NCBI GenBank assembly: GCA_028583605.1
Contig: CM053331.1
Coordinates: 40,987,283-41,051,282 of the forward strand
DNA length: 64,000 nucleotides
Reading direction: 5' to 3'
Origin: Dastarcus helophoroides
Lineage: Eukaryota; Arthropoda; Insecta; Coleoptera; Bothrideridae
Positions 41,890-53,400 of the stretch are shown here, piece by piece. Made by a program: the position numbers and the translations under genes. The notes under the pieces are model-generated. The model did no database searches. It worked only from the letters and a program-made list of their open reading frames with translations, and was not told the origin of the DNA. How positions within the stretch are numbered: the first letter of the stretch is position 1; each line of letters begins with the position of its first letter.

Positions 41890-44800
41890 TTTTCTTAATT
41901 TGGGGTTATGTAACTCAAAAAAAATTGGTCGCCATGGAATTTCGTTAACAGATTCAGATTCTACGCACCGAAATTCATTGGAAACGACACCCATGTCAAT
42001 TTTTTTGATTTCTACAAAAATCGCTAAGTTTAGCGATTTTCGGGCTAAATTAGCGATTCGAAAAAATACGAAAAACGGAAGCTTGTAGTGGTTGCGTGTG
42101 GGTAATGCATTTCGACTAAATCGACCTTGCTGAAGCGAAATCTGCTCACGAAGAGGTCCTAGAATGCGTCTAGTAAAAGTTAATGCCGTTTAGACTACAA
42201 AAAAATCATTTATTGGTTACGCTCGATATTGTTTAATTTTTTTATATTAATGCATTTATTATTACATACTTCTCACTAATTTTTGGCTATTTTAACGCTT
42301 CTAAAACGCTCAAACATCATTAAGCTCTACTTTATCGTAAGTTAAAGGATTGTAACTTATCAATATAAGTCGCCATCACATTTAGTCGACAAATTCAGAC
42401 CCGACACACCAAAAATTGTCGTTTTCCTAATCTCTACAAAAATCACCAACTCTTTAACCCACTTGAATCTGTTTGTTAATTTTATTTTACATTTCTTCGA
42501 CTTAAATCTGTTTTCTTTTGATTTTAAGGCTTGTAACTCCTCAACAGTTAGTCGCCATGGAATATGGTCAACGAATTCAGACTCGGCGCACCCAAATTTA
42601 TTGGAAATGACACCCATGTCGATTTTTTTGATTTCTACAAAAATCGCCAAGTTTAGCGATTTTCGGGCTAAATTAGCGATTCGAAAAAATACGAAAAACG
42701 GAAGCTTGTAGTGGTTGCGTGTGGGTAATGCTTTTCGACTAAATGGACCTTGCTGAATCGAAATCTGGTCACGAAAAGGTTTTAGAATGCGCCTAGTAAA
42801 AGTTAAGGCCGTTTAGACTACAAAAAAAATCATTTATTGGTTACGCTCGATATTCTTTAATTTTTTTATAGTAATGCACTTATTATTACATACTTCTCAA
42901 TAATTTTTTAACGCTTTAACGCTTCTAAAATGTTTAAACATCATTAAGCTCTACTTTATCGTAAGTTAAAGGATTGTAACTTGTCAATATTAATCGCCAT
43001 CACATTTAGTGGACAAATTTAGACCCGACACACCGAAAATTATCATTTTCTTAAAGTCTACAAAAACCGCCCCCTCTTTACCACGCTTGAATCTGTTTGT
43101 TAATTTTATTTAACGTTTTTTCGACTTAAATCTGTTTTCTTTTGATTTTAAGGCTTGTAACTCCTCAACAGTTAGTCGCCATGGAATATAGTCAGCGAAT
43201 TCATACTCAGAGCACCCAAATTTATTGGAAATGACACCCATGTCGATTTTTTTGATTTCTACAAAAATCGCCAAGTTTACCGATTTTGGGGCTAAATTGG
43301 CGATTCGAAAAACCCAAAAAACGGAATCTTGTAGTGATGTCATGTGGGTAATGCTTTCAGACTATATCGACCCCGCTGAATCGAAATCTGCCAACGAAAA
43401 CGTCATAGAATCACTCCTGTACAAATTACGGACGTTTGGGCTTCAAAAAAATCGTTAATTGAATTTTTGTTTTGTTTTTTTTTCATAGTAAGGCACTATC
43501 ACTTCTTCTTACTAATTTTAACTATCTTAACGATTCTAAAATATTTGAACCCTACTTAAGCGCATCATTTCGTAAGCTGAAGGCTTATAACTCGTCATGG
43601 ATCAGTTGCCATTGAATTTGGTCCGCAGATTCGGATTCAGCACACCAAAATTTGTTGGAAATGATACCCATGTCGGTTTTTTTGACGTCTATAAAAATCG
43701 CCAACATTTTAATCCCAAGTACACTCATTCTTTTTGATTTGAAAGCTTGTACCTTCTCAAAAGTTAGTCGCCATGGAATATGGTTGGTAGATTCAGACTC
43801 GACGCATCCAAATGTATCGAAAAGGCTTATTGTTATTGGTCCCTACAAAAGTCGCCAAGTTTGGCGATTTTCGGGCTAAAGCGGCGATTCCAAAAACCCG
43901 AAAAACGGAAGCTTGTAGTCGTGTCGTGTAGGTAATGCTTTCCGACTAAATCGACCCCGCCGAATCGAAATATGCCCACGAAAAGTACCTAAAATGCTTC
44001 AGCCTCACGTAACTGTATTTTTTACTAAGCTGAAGGCTTGTAACTCGTCAACGGTCAGCCGCTATCGAATTTGGTCTGCAGATTCGGGTTTAACACATCG
44101 AAATTCTTTGGAAACGATACCCATATCGCTTTTTTTGGCGCCTACGAAAATCGCCAACACAATTCAACCCAGCGTAAACTAGTTTCTTTCGATTTGAAGG
44201 TTTTTAGCTGCTTAACAGTTAGTCGCCATGGAATATTGAAGTTTCAGACCCGGCGCACCTAAATGTATTAAAAATGCTGTTTTTTTTTGTCCCTATGAAA
44301 GTCGCCAAGTTTGGCGATTTTCGGGCTAAAGTGGCGATTCGAAAAACCCGAAAAACGGAAGCTTGTAATGGGTAGGTGTGGGTAATGCTTTCCGACTAAA
44401 TCGACCCCGCTGAATCGAATTATGCCCACAAAAAGATCCTAAAATGCTTCAGCCTCACGCAACTGTATTTTTTACTAAGCTGAAGGCTTGTAACTCGTCG
44501 ACGATCAGTCGCTATTGAATTTGGTCTACAGATTCGGACTCAGCGCGCCGAAATTTGTTGGAAACGTTACCCATGTCGGTTTTTTGACGTCTACGAAAAT
44601 CGGCAACACTCCAATCTCGCGTAAACTCATTCCTTTTGATTTGAAGCCTTGTAATCCTTAACAGTTAGTCGCCATGGAATATGATTGGCAGATTTAGACT
44701 CGACGCACCCAAATGTATTGGAAATTTTGGTTTCTACAAAAATCACCAAGTTTGCCGATTTTCGGACTAAATTGGCGATTCGAAAAACCCGAAAAACGGA

Positions 44801-45345
44801 AGCTTGTAGTGGTTACGTGTGGGTAATGCTTTCCGACTAAATCGACCCCGCTGAATCGAATTATGCCCACAAAAAGATCCTAAAATGCTTCAGCCTCACG
44901 TAACTGTATTTTTTACTAAGCTGAAGGCTTGTAACTCGTCGACGATCAGTCGCTATTGAATTTGGTCTACAGATTCGGACTCAGCGCGCCGAAATTTGTT
45001 GGAAACGATACCCATGTCGGTTTTTTGACGTCTACGAAAATCGCCAACATTTCTATGCCACATAAACTCATTCCTTTTGATTTGAAGCCTTGTAGTCCTA
45101 AACGTGGAATATGATTGCAAGATTCAGACTCGACGCACCCAAATGTATTGAAAATGTCGGGTTTTTTTTGGCTCTACAAAAATCACCAAGTTTGCCGATT
45201 TTCGGACTAAATTGGCGATTCGAAAAACTCGAAAAACGGAAGCTTGTAGTGGTTACGTGTGGGTAATGCTTTCCAACTAAATCGACCCCGCTGAATCGAA
45301 ATCTGCCAACGAAAAGGTCCTAGAATGCATCCTGTAAAAGTTACG
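41890..45345. repeat. Complex tandem array, 440-630-bp units
   Basis: The landmark ACGGAAGCTTGTAGTGGTT recurs at about 42,079, 42,700, 43,330, 43,906, 44,357, 44,801 and 45,238. Spacing shrinks from ~620 to ~440 bp. Each unit has TTAGTCGCCATGGAATATGG, GACACCCATGTCG, AAAATCGCCAAGTTTAGCGA and GTGTGGGTAATGC...CTAAATCGACC. The first part of a unit occurs twice about 180 bp apart in a diverged form. Short open frames through it are by-products. Confidence 0.9.
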
Positions 45346-46235
45346 TGACAGAAAATCGTTTATAAGGTAAATTTGATTTGTTTATAGTGACGTACGCCTT
45401 GTCGCTGACGAGAAAAATTGGATAATGCGCCCGAATGTGGAAAGCCCACGGCAGGTCACCGGTATACTATACGTGCTTCATTTATGAACGCTCTGTACGA
45501 ATTTTTTTACAACTTTGACTATAAAACAGAAACAAAGCTCGTCGCCAACGGGGTTTGGAATCAAACTGTATCAAAGTGGTTCGTTATGGATTAAATTGGC
45601 GGATGCGCCATTTTTACAATTGTTCCGTATGTAATCAAGTAATGATTTCGCGTCTTTAATGAGGACTCCCACCGTCCATATTCGGAGGGAGAATTCAAAT
45701 TTCGCCATTAGTATGTAAATGGCATTACGGAAACGGAGAGTATGACAAATGAACTCCTACTCTTATTATTTTCAATTGTTTTATGTATTATTCATACCTC
45801 GTTGCTCATTTATAAACATTTGCACACATTATATGCATTATGTAAGGTCGGTTTGTTAGTAAGATTGTACGTATTATTTAAAACCATAAAACGAAAACAT
45901 TAAAATATATAAATCTTATATCAGCGCCAGATCTCATGGACAGGCATTATAATAACAATAACCGTTATAACTTCGAATTACATGCAATAAAAGTAAAAAT
46001 AAATGATAATCATAACCATAATGAGAAGCGGCCTTGTGTGGCGACCGAATGAAAGCTCTGCAACATCGTCTTTATACAACCCATTTAAATAAATCGACAG
46101 TAAACTTTCATTGTGTCTATTCAACTTCCAAAAGTTATTGCTCTTTATAAAACTCGGATGCGAGAAGGCTAGAAGTGGCTAGAATTGGCCAGAAAAAGCA
46201 CCAGGTTTCAAATTTCGCGCGTCTCGCACTTCCAC
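45346..46235. other. AT-rich sequence, no feature seen
   Basis: No repeat, RNA or coding signal recognised. Confidence 0.4.
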
Positions 46236-46327
46236 CTGACTAAACAAAGTTAAATCATCGGATTAAACAAAGTTGAATCATCGAATTAAACAAAGTTAAA
46301 TCATCGGATTAAACAAAGTTGAATCAT

Positions 46328-46563
46328 TCTACTTGCATTCGACATTGTTGGCGATGGCCATAGTTTCTCTATGGACCAATAGGTGGTAGTACTAAGAGTC
46401 ACACGCTTGACGTCTGTGAATTCTTTAGTACTTATTTGTCGGAACATTTGTTAGCATTCGAGTTGGATATACCAAACTGACGAGATCTAACAAGATCGAA
46501 ACCGGTATTTGGTTTCCAAACTTCGAATCTAATTAATATTCAAGCCTATTGGTCTGTGCATTA
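46328..46563 (+). mobile_element. Short hammerhead-bearing retroelement-like insertion, 236 bp
   Basis: Inserted within the 24-bp array with a 7-bp duplication GAATCAT (46,321-46,327 and 46,564-46,570). Removing it restores the array phase exactly (GAATCAT followed by CGGATT). It contains a consensus hammerhead and an internal inverted pair GACCAATAGG (46,374-46,383) / CCTATTGGTC (46,545-46,554). There are no transposon-type terminal repeats at the very ends and no coding capacity. Confidence 0.82.
46471..46513 (+). ncRNA. Hammerhead ribozyme, full consensus core
   Basis: Stem I ACCAAA (46471-46476) / TTTGGT (46508-46513), 6 perfect pairs. Core CTGACGA (46477-46483). Stem II GATCT (46484-46488) / AGATC (46493-46497), 5 perfect pairs with loop AACA. 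GAAA at 46498-46501. Stem III is the palindrome ACCGGT (46501-46506), giving A15.1-U16.1 plus two C-G pairs. H17 is A at 46,507, so cleavage is predicted after GTA. Every universally conserved position is present. With no loop in stem III, cis cleavage by a monomer would be weak and dimer-type cleavage is expected. Confidence 0.88.
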
Positions 46564-46635
46564 GAATCATCGGATTATACAAAATTAAATTATTGGATTA
46601 AACACAGTTGAATTGTCAGATGAAACAAAGTAAAC

Positions 46636-47255
46636 ATAACGAAGAATCCACGGTTCGAACTACAAACAAGCTTCAATGTGCAGAACCCTTAGCTTCCAAC
46701 TACAAAGTAGAGTACCTATGAGGGTTCTGCGGCGGAAGTGACGGCAAACGCGAGTGCAATTTCACCCTCCGACTTCAAGCATTGCTTTTGCGTCTCAAAA
46801 GTGATTGTATCAAACGAAACCACAATGTGAAAGTTAGGATTTACAATTCTTTCTTTAATCTGCAAAAAAGAACTGCGATTATAACGACATTGACGATTTC
46901 GTCGCTATTTTCTCACGATGCATTGACACTTTAATTTCGACTGGCCAATTTTTAGATCATTACAACGTCAAGTCGTTACAACCGAGGGCGTGTTTCCACT
47001 TCGTACATCGTGGGGATTAAATCGCACAACGTAATTTTCGATGAAATTTCGAACTTGTTCTTCAATTCGCAAAAAGTAACACCAAGAGGATATTGACGTT
47101 GCTAATTGATAATACGAAAGCGCGGGATGTTTTCGACTTTTGGTCCTTATTTTTATTTGTTGAAGTTGCGCAAGGACCTTCGAAGACACGAGAATTTCTT
47201 TCGAATCTCTCGCCTCGTCCTTCGAATCTCCTCGCGAAGCATTAACCGGAATCAA
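46636..47255. other. Non-repetitive sequence
   Basis: A 95-codon minus-strand open frame (46,968-47,255) has no recognisable domain. Nothing else seen. Confidence 0.35.
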
Positions 47256-47294
47256 TTAGTTTTAACACGGGCAGAGTAGGGCCCGAGCACCGGC

Positions 47295-47495
47295 CTGTCC
47301 GTCCCGTTAATTACATAATTAATTAAATGATTAATCAATTGATTGGTCTGCCGGGTAGCCGTAATTAGTTTTAATTGAAATCCTGAGTCATTATCGCAGG
47401 GCCAACCCTGATAAGCTATTCGGCCATCGCCAGAGACCCATTCAACTGCGGACAACTCTCTGTCCACTTTGAATACAACTAATTAAATTAATATA
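47295..47495. promoter_or_regulatory. Homeodomain-site-rich stretch (candidate enhancer)
   Basis: Dense TAATTA, ATTA and TTAATTAAAT words (TTAATTACATAATTAATT; GATTAATCAATTGATTGG; CCGTAATTAGTTTTAATTG), interleaved with GC-richer unique sequence. Such clusters can be homeodomain-bound, but AT-rich DNA produces them by chance. Confidence 0.25.
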
Positions 47496-47499
47496 ATTG

Positions 47500-50200
47500 T
47501 ATATTTCGCCGCGCCAGTTGGCCTATCTGCTCTTTTATTACGTCATCTTGCTGTGCAAATCACTCCGTTATTCAAACGGCGATCGCTCAATATTACAACG
47601 GAGTCGCTTATAATTCCGACTCTTTGTCAATTAAATATTCTGTAATGAACGAACGAGCTACAGTTGAAAGTATTTACAACCGAAAACTCTAGAACGATTC
47701 GCCCTTTCTTGGCCCCGTCAGCACGGTACGGTCGCTGTAGATTTATAGCTAGCTACATAAATGCTCAAAAGATCTTAATCTCATCGAGGGATTTGTAACC
47801 GATTTTCGACTCCATCTACGACCTGGCAACTCTTTTTTTTTTCCAATGAAGAAACCGTTAGATCTTCACTGGATAAAGTCCTCGCTACTCCCAAATAAAG
47901 TGGTGGTTTCCCGGTGGAGACTTCAGCCCTTCAAGGACCATCAGAATCAAATAACACTGATCAATGTCTGATTGCGGATTCGTCGGCCAACGATTATGTA
48001 TATGTTATGAGGCATAATTCTACGTCTCGTCATCAATATATAAATTTGAAAGGATAACACGGGCGACTTTTTTATTTTATTATTTCATAAGTACACGTGT
48101 TGCGGTTTAATTCGATGTCTGGACCTCGCCAAGCATAATATTACGCACAATTATTTAATTTAGCCAAATTTCGTAATAATACACATCACGCTTGATATAA
48201 AATTGCGCCCCGATAGCGTCCCTCGTTCTCTCTCTCTTTCGCTTTGGAGATATTCGGATATTGTTAATCCAGAAATACCAATTATTCAGGAATGCATTTT
48301 TCCCCGAATGTTATTAAAAAGGAATCGTATTTATCCGCATATGGCGGGGTTGGCAAAAAAGAACGAAATGAAATTGCACGTTCGTCGCACAAAAATTCAG
48401 CCGAATGCGAAACAAATTCAATAAAATACAATATATTTTCTGAACGTAATACACTTGCTTGTTTTTTGTTCAATCTAAAGCACAATTCTTGTTCGTTTTG
48501 TAAAAACAAAACTTGGACCGACGATAATTTATTTTACTTTTTTTTTATGTTTATTTTATTCGAAAAAGCCTTTGTTTGATGAGAGCTCTCGTAAAAATTG
48601 GGTTTTATTATCACAAACAACATTTGCGTTCGCAGTTCAATTATATATATTTTTATTTTAAACCGTGTGTGCGTGTGTATGTGTATTTTTTTCTCACAGC
48701 ACTAATATTTATTCAGGCCTTATTTACTCAGCATCTCCATAGTTACTTGCTGAAATTCTACACTTTAACCGTGTACGGATTTTTTATTAAATGTTCCTCA
48801 TTACACCTTCGCGAATTATTAGATGGTAAACGAATATCAGCAACGAAAATTGTCATGTGGGGAAATTTCACCGCCTGCGTACCGAAAATTTCATAAAATC
48901 ATATTTCGTTCGATCAAAAACTAGAAATTCTTCGAATTGATCTAAAATGTCGAAACAGATTTGTACCATTTTGATTTTGTGATTGTCAATTCGAAATTGG
49001 TCCTCGTTTTCTTGTGCTTTCACAAAGTGTATGAACTCTAACGATATGTAAATCGAGACGTCTATAAAAAAATTCATTTAAATTTTGAATAATGACCGTT
49101 GGAAAGAATACCCATCAGGTCGACCGTAAACGCGGGGAACATTACCAAGTCATTTTATATAAATAAGAAATCCGGACTTGCACACACCTTTATTATATTA
49201 TAATAAAGCACTAGTCCAAAGAAAGACTTACGCTGGCTGTGTAGTTATTAAAATCGTATTAAAGGAATAATTAAATAAACCATTAAAAAAATAATAATGG
49301 ATTTTAGATTATACGTGAGAATATGCATTAAAGTATGTTTATATAAACAAGAAGTCTCGATTTCATCTTGCTTTCACAAGTAGATTGGTCAAAAGAAGAA
49401 AAATTAACATACTGTTTTTCGATCATTGAATAAATTGACGGTGTAACTTGCTTTGTTTTTTTATCAGCCCCATCGTATACGCATCAGGAAGGTCAAACAC
49501 TGTCCATAGGGAGAATGTTAATGAGAAATTTAACATTGAGAGCTAATAGTGGGATAGATGGGCGGCGCCTTGTATTCTCCTACACCGGTGTAAACAATTT
49601 AACGCAGAGCGCAGCGATCAGTGCTGGTGGAGATTTCAGTAGTATATCCTAGCTTCTAACGTGTTTTGCTACGGGATTACTACTGGCAGGCAACAGTTTT
49701 ATTAAAATTTGCGTACCACATGCTGTTTGTTCTTTTAGTCCGTTAATTTAATCAACGTCTGAGACGAAACAAAACTAATATTCTTTGATAACCAAAATAA
49801 GTAAACGAGATTTCTTAAACAAAATAAATAATAATTATAATGAAGAATATAACATAATAACTCTTTAAACATTACAATATGAGGAGTTCAAATAGGCTGC
49901 CAGACTGTGCTAAACAATATTCCAGTTTGTTGTAAAACTTTCGACGAGATTTTTCTAACATCTAAACTGGAATATACGAGCATGTAGCGTCAAAGTAGGG
50001 GAATACGTTCAGCGGCCGTAGAAAACTATGAAAGGAACAATGTTTAGCGTTTTACATGGACAAAGAAAATGTTTCCTTATCTGTATACGTAATAGTTCTT
50101 TAGGGTACTCCAGGTGACAAACCTAACCGAAAGATGTATAACTGTGTGGAAAAGTTTGTCATATAAAGTAATGGACTAATCACAAACATACGGAACTTTT
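47500..50200. other. AT-rich intron-like or intergenic sequence
   Basis: Several overlapping open frames of 70-106 codons at 48.2-48.9 kb on both strands, none with a recognisable domain. No tandem repeats. Confidence 0.4.
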
Positions 50201-50245
50201 CATCAAAAACCATGGTGTAGTAGAGTTAAAAATATGGGATCAGCG

Positions 50246-50308
50246 ACTAAGAGTCGAATCCAGGACCCTCACGATACGAGTCAGGCGCCTAACCACGGAG
50301 CCATCGCC
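50246..50308 (-). repeat. tRNA-like repeat, third copy type
   Basis: Minus strand: A-box-like TGGCTCCGTGGTTAGGCG and a B-box-like GGATTCGACTC about 30 bases on. The sequence differs from the 12.9 and 26.6 kb copies. No convincing cloverleaf acceptor, so a SINE head or tRNA pseudogene is more likely than a tRNA gene. Confidence 0.5.
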
Positions 50309-50484
50309 ACCACTACTCTCAACTCTACTCATTCACTTCACATAACGTACTCTTGGTATCTGCTATCTGCTACAATGGAGAGTTCCAAATATTTTACGAC
50401 GCATAATAGTGCTGTTGGATGCTCAGAATTGCTTGAAAGTGTAGCTTAGGAATGAATCCACAGTTATGTTAAAAAATAAAAAGT

Positions 50485-53400
50485 ATTAACCTCGCCATTT
50501 AACATGGATAAGGAAACCAAACATTCGTTATTTTACAAGAAAAAACATCGGTTGATCAAATCTTTTTCCACGGGACGTAATTGATCCGCAGATTGCTTTC
50601 AAATGGTCAGAGATGTTACTAAAGGATATACAATTAGGCGAAAAAATTGACAACCCTCAACCACTTCGTGTAATGTGGTGGGGTGATAACAAACATCAAA
50701 AACCCCCAAACAAAAAACATGTACTGACCCAAACATTTTTAATGAGCATAGTAATGTTATTAGACGATCAGAATTTGCTAAGAAATGTAGCTAGAAGATC
50801 CACAGTTATGCGAAAAAATCCTCAAGTGTCGACCTCGTCGTTTAAATTGGTGGGGTGACACCAAACATTCGTTATTTTACAAGACAAGATATCGGTTGAT
50901 TAAACTTTTCCCACAGAGCGTAATAGAACTATAGATTACTTTCAAATGGTCAGACATGTTACTAAGGGATAAACAATTACGCAAAAAAATTTACAACCCT
51001 CAACTACATCCCCTAATGTGGTGGGGCGATCACAAACATCAAAAACCCCCAAACAAAACATATGCCTTGATCCAAACATTTTTACCGAGCATAATAGTTC
51101 TATTAGACGATTAGAATTGGTTTAGAACTAAAGCCAAAAGATCCTTAGTTTTGCGAAAAAAATGCCCAAGTGTCAACCTCGTCGTTTAAAATGGTGGGGT
51201 GACCCCAAACATTAATTACTTTACAAGACAAGATATTGGTTGATTAAACTTTTCCCACAGAGCCTAATAAAACTATAGATTACTTTCAAATGGTCAGACA
51301 TGTTACTAAGGGATAAATAATTACGCAAGAAAATTAACAACCCTCAACTACGTCGCCTTATCTGGTGGGGTGATCACAAACATCAAAAACCCCCAAATAA
51401 AAAACATGCCTTTATCCAAAAATTTTTAGCGAGCAGAATAGTTCTATTAGATGATTAGAATTGGCTTAGAACTAAAGCCAGAAGATCCTTAGTTATGCAA
51501 AAAAAATCTCCATGTGCCAATCTCGTCGTTTAAAATGGTGGGGTGACCCCAAACATTAATTACTTTACAAGAAAAAATATCGGTTAATTAAACTTTTTCT
51601 ACAGAGCGTAATAGAATCGTAGGGTACTTTCAAATGGTCACGAATATTACTAAGGGATAGGCAATTATGCAAAAAAAATTTACAACCCTCAAGCACGTCA
51701 TGTAATGTAGTGGGGTGATCACAAACATCAAAAACCCCCTAACATGAAATATGTATTGATTTAAACATTTTTACCGAGCATAATAGTTCTATTAGACCAT
51801 CAGAATTTGGTTAGAAATAAAGCCAAAGGATCCTTAGTTATGTAAAAAAAATCCCCAAGTGTCAACCTCGTCGTTTAAAATGGTGGGGTGGCACCAAACA
51901 TAAATTACTTTACCAGAAAAAATATCGGATAATTAAACTTTTTCTACAAAGTTTAACAGAATCGCAGGGTACTTTCAAATGGTCACGAATATTAGTAAGA
52001 GATAGGCAACTATGCGAAAAAATTTACAACCCTGAATTACGGCGTGTAATGTAGTGGGGTGGTCACAAACATCAAAAACCCCCAAAAATGAAATATGTAT
52101 TGGTTTAAACATGTTTACTGAGCATAATTGTATCACGAGACGATCATGATTTGCTTAGAACTGTAGCTTGAAGATCCGTGGTTATATAAAAAAAAATCCC
52201 CAAATACCGACCTCTTCATTTAAATTGGTGGGGTGACACCAAATATTAATTATTTTCCAAGAAAAAATATCGGATAATTAAACTTTTCTACAGAGCGTAA
52301 TAGAATCGCAGGGTATTTTCAAATGGTCACGAATATTACTTAAGTATAGCCAATTATGTGAAAAAATTTCCAACCCTCAACCACGTCGTGTAATGTAGTG
52401 GGGTGGTCACAAACATCAAAAGCCCTTAATATAATATATGTATTGGTCCAAACATTTTTCCCGTGCATAACAGTATCACTAGACGATCATAATTCACTTA
52501 GAACGGTAGCTTGAAGATCCGTAGTTATGTAAAAAAAATCCCCAAGTGTCGACCTTGCCGTTTGAATTGATGGGGTGACACCAAACATTAGTTATTTTAC
52601 AAGAAATAATATCGGTCGAATAAACAATTTCCACGGGCCCCAATAGTATCGCAGATTAGTTCCAAATGGTCACAAATGTTACTACGAGATGTACAATTGT
52701 GCAAAAAAATTTGCAACCCCCAGTCACAACGTGTTATTTGGTAGGGTGATCACATACATCAAAAACCCCCAAACTAAATACGTACAGTGATGAAAACATT
52801 TTTAACAAGCATAATAGTGTCACTAGACGATCAGAATTTGCTTAAAACTGTAGCCAGAAGATCCGCATTTATGTGAAAATATCCTGAAGTGTCAACCTTG
52901 TCATTTAAAACGATGGGGGTGACACTAACTATTAGTTATTTTACAAGACAAAGTACTAGTTGATTAAACAATTTCCACAGGGCGTAACAGTACCGCAGGT
53001 TACTTTCAAATGGTCAGAAATGTTACTAAATGATATACAATTACGCGAAAAAATTGACAACCCTCAACCACTTCGTGTAATGTGGTGTTGTGATCACAAA
53101 CATCAAAAACCCCCAAACATGAAACATGTATTGATTCAAACATTTTTACCGAGCAAAGTAGTATCACTAGGCGATCATAATTTGCTTAGAACCCTAGCTT
53201 GAAGATCTGCATTTATATGAAAAAAAATCCCCAAGTTTCGACCTCTCCGTTTAAATTGGTGGGGTGACACCAAATATTAGTTATTTCACAATCCAATAAT
53301 ATCGGTCGAATAAACAATTTCCACGGGCCACAATAGTATCGCAGATTAGTTCCAAATGGTCACAAATGTTACTACGAGACGTAAAATTATACAAAAAAAT

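Larger units (their letters stand above)
46240..46635. repeat. 24-bp minisatellite split by an insertion
   Basis: Units AAACAAAGTTGAATCATCGGATT run over 46,240-46,327 and resume at 46,564-46,635. The break lies exactly at GAATCAT, where the hammerhead-bearing insertion sits. Confidence 0.9.

Noticed and set aside
45404..45436. CTGACGAG core-like word
   Set aside because: No GAAA at the required distance and no flanking stem.
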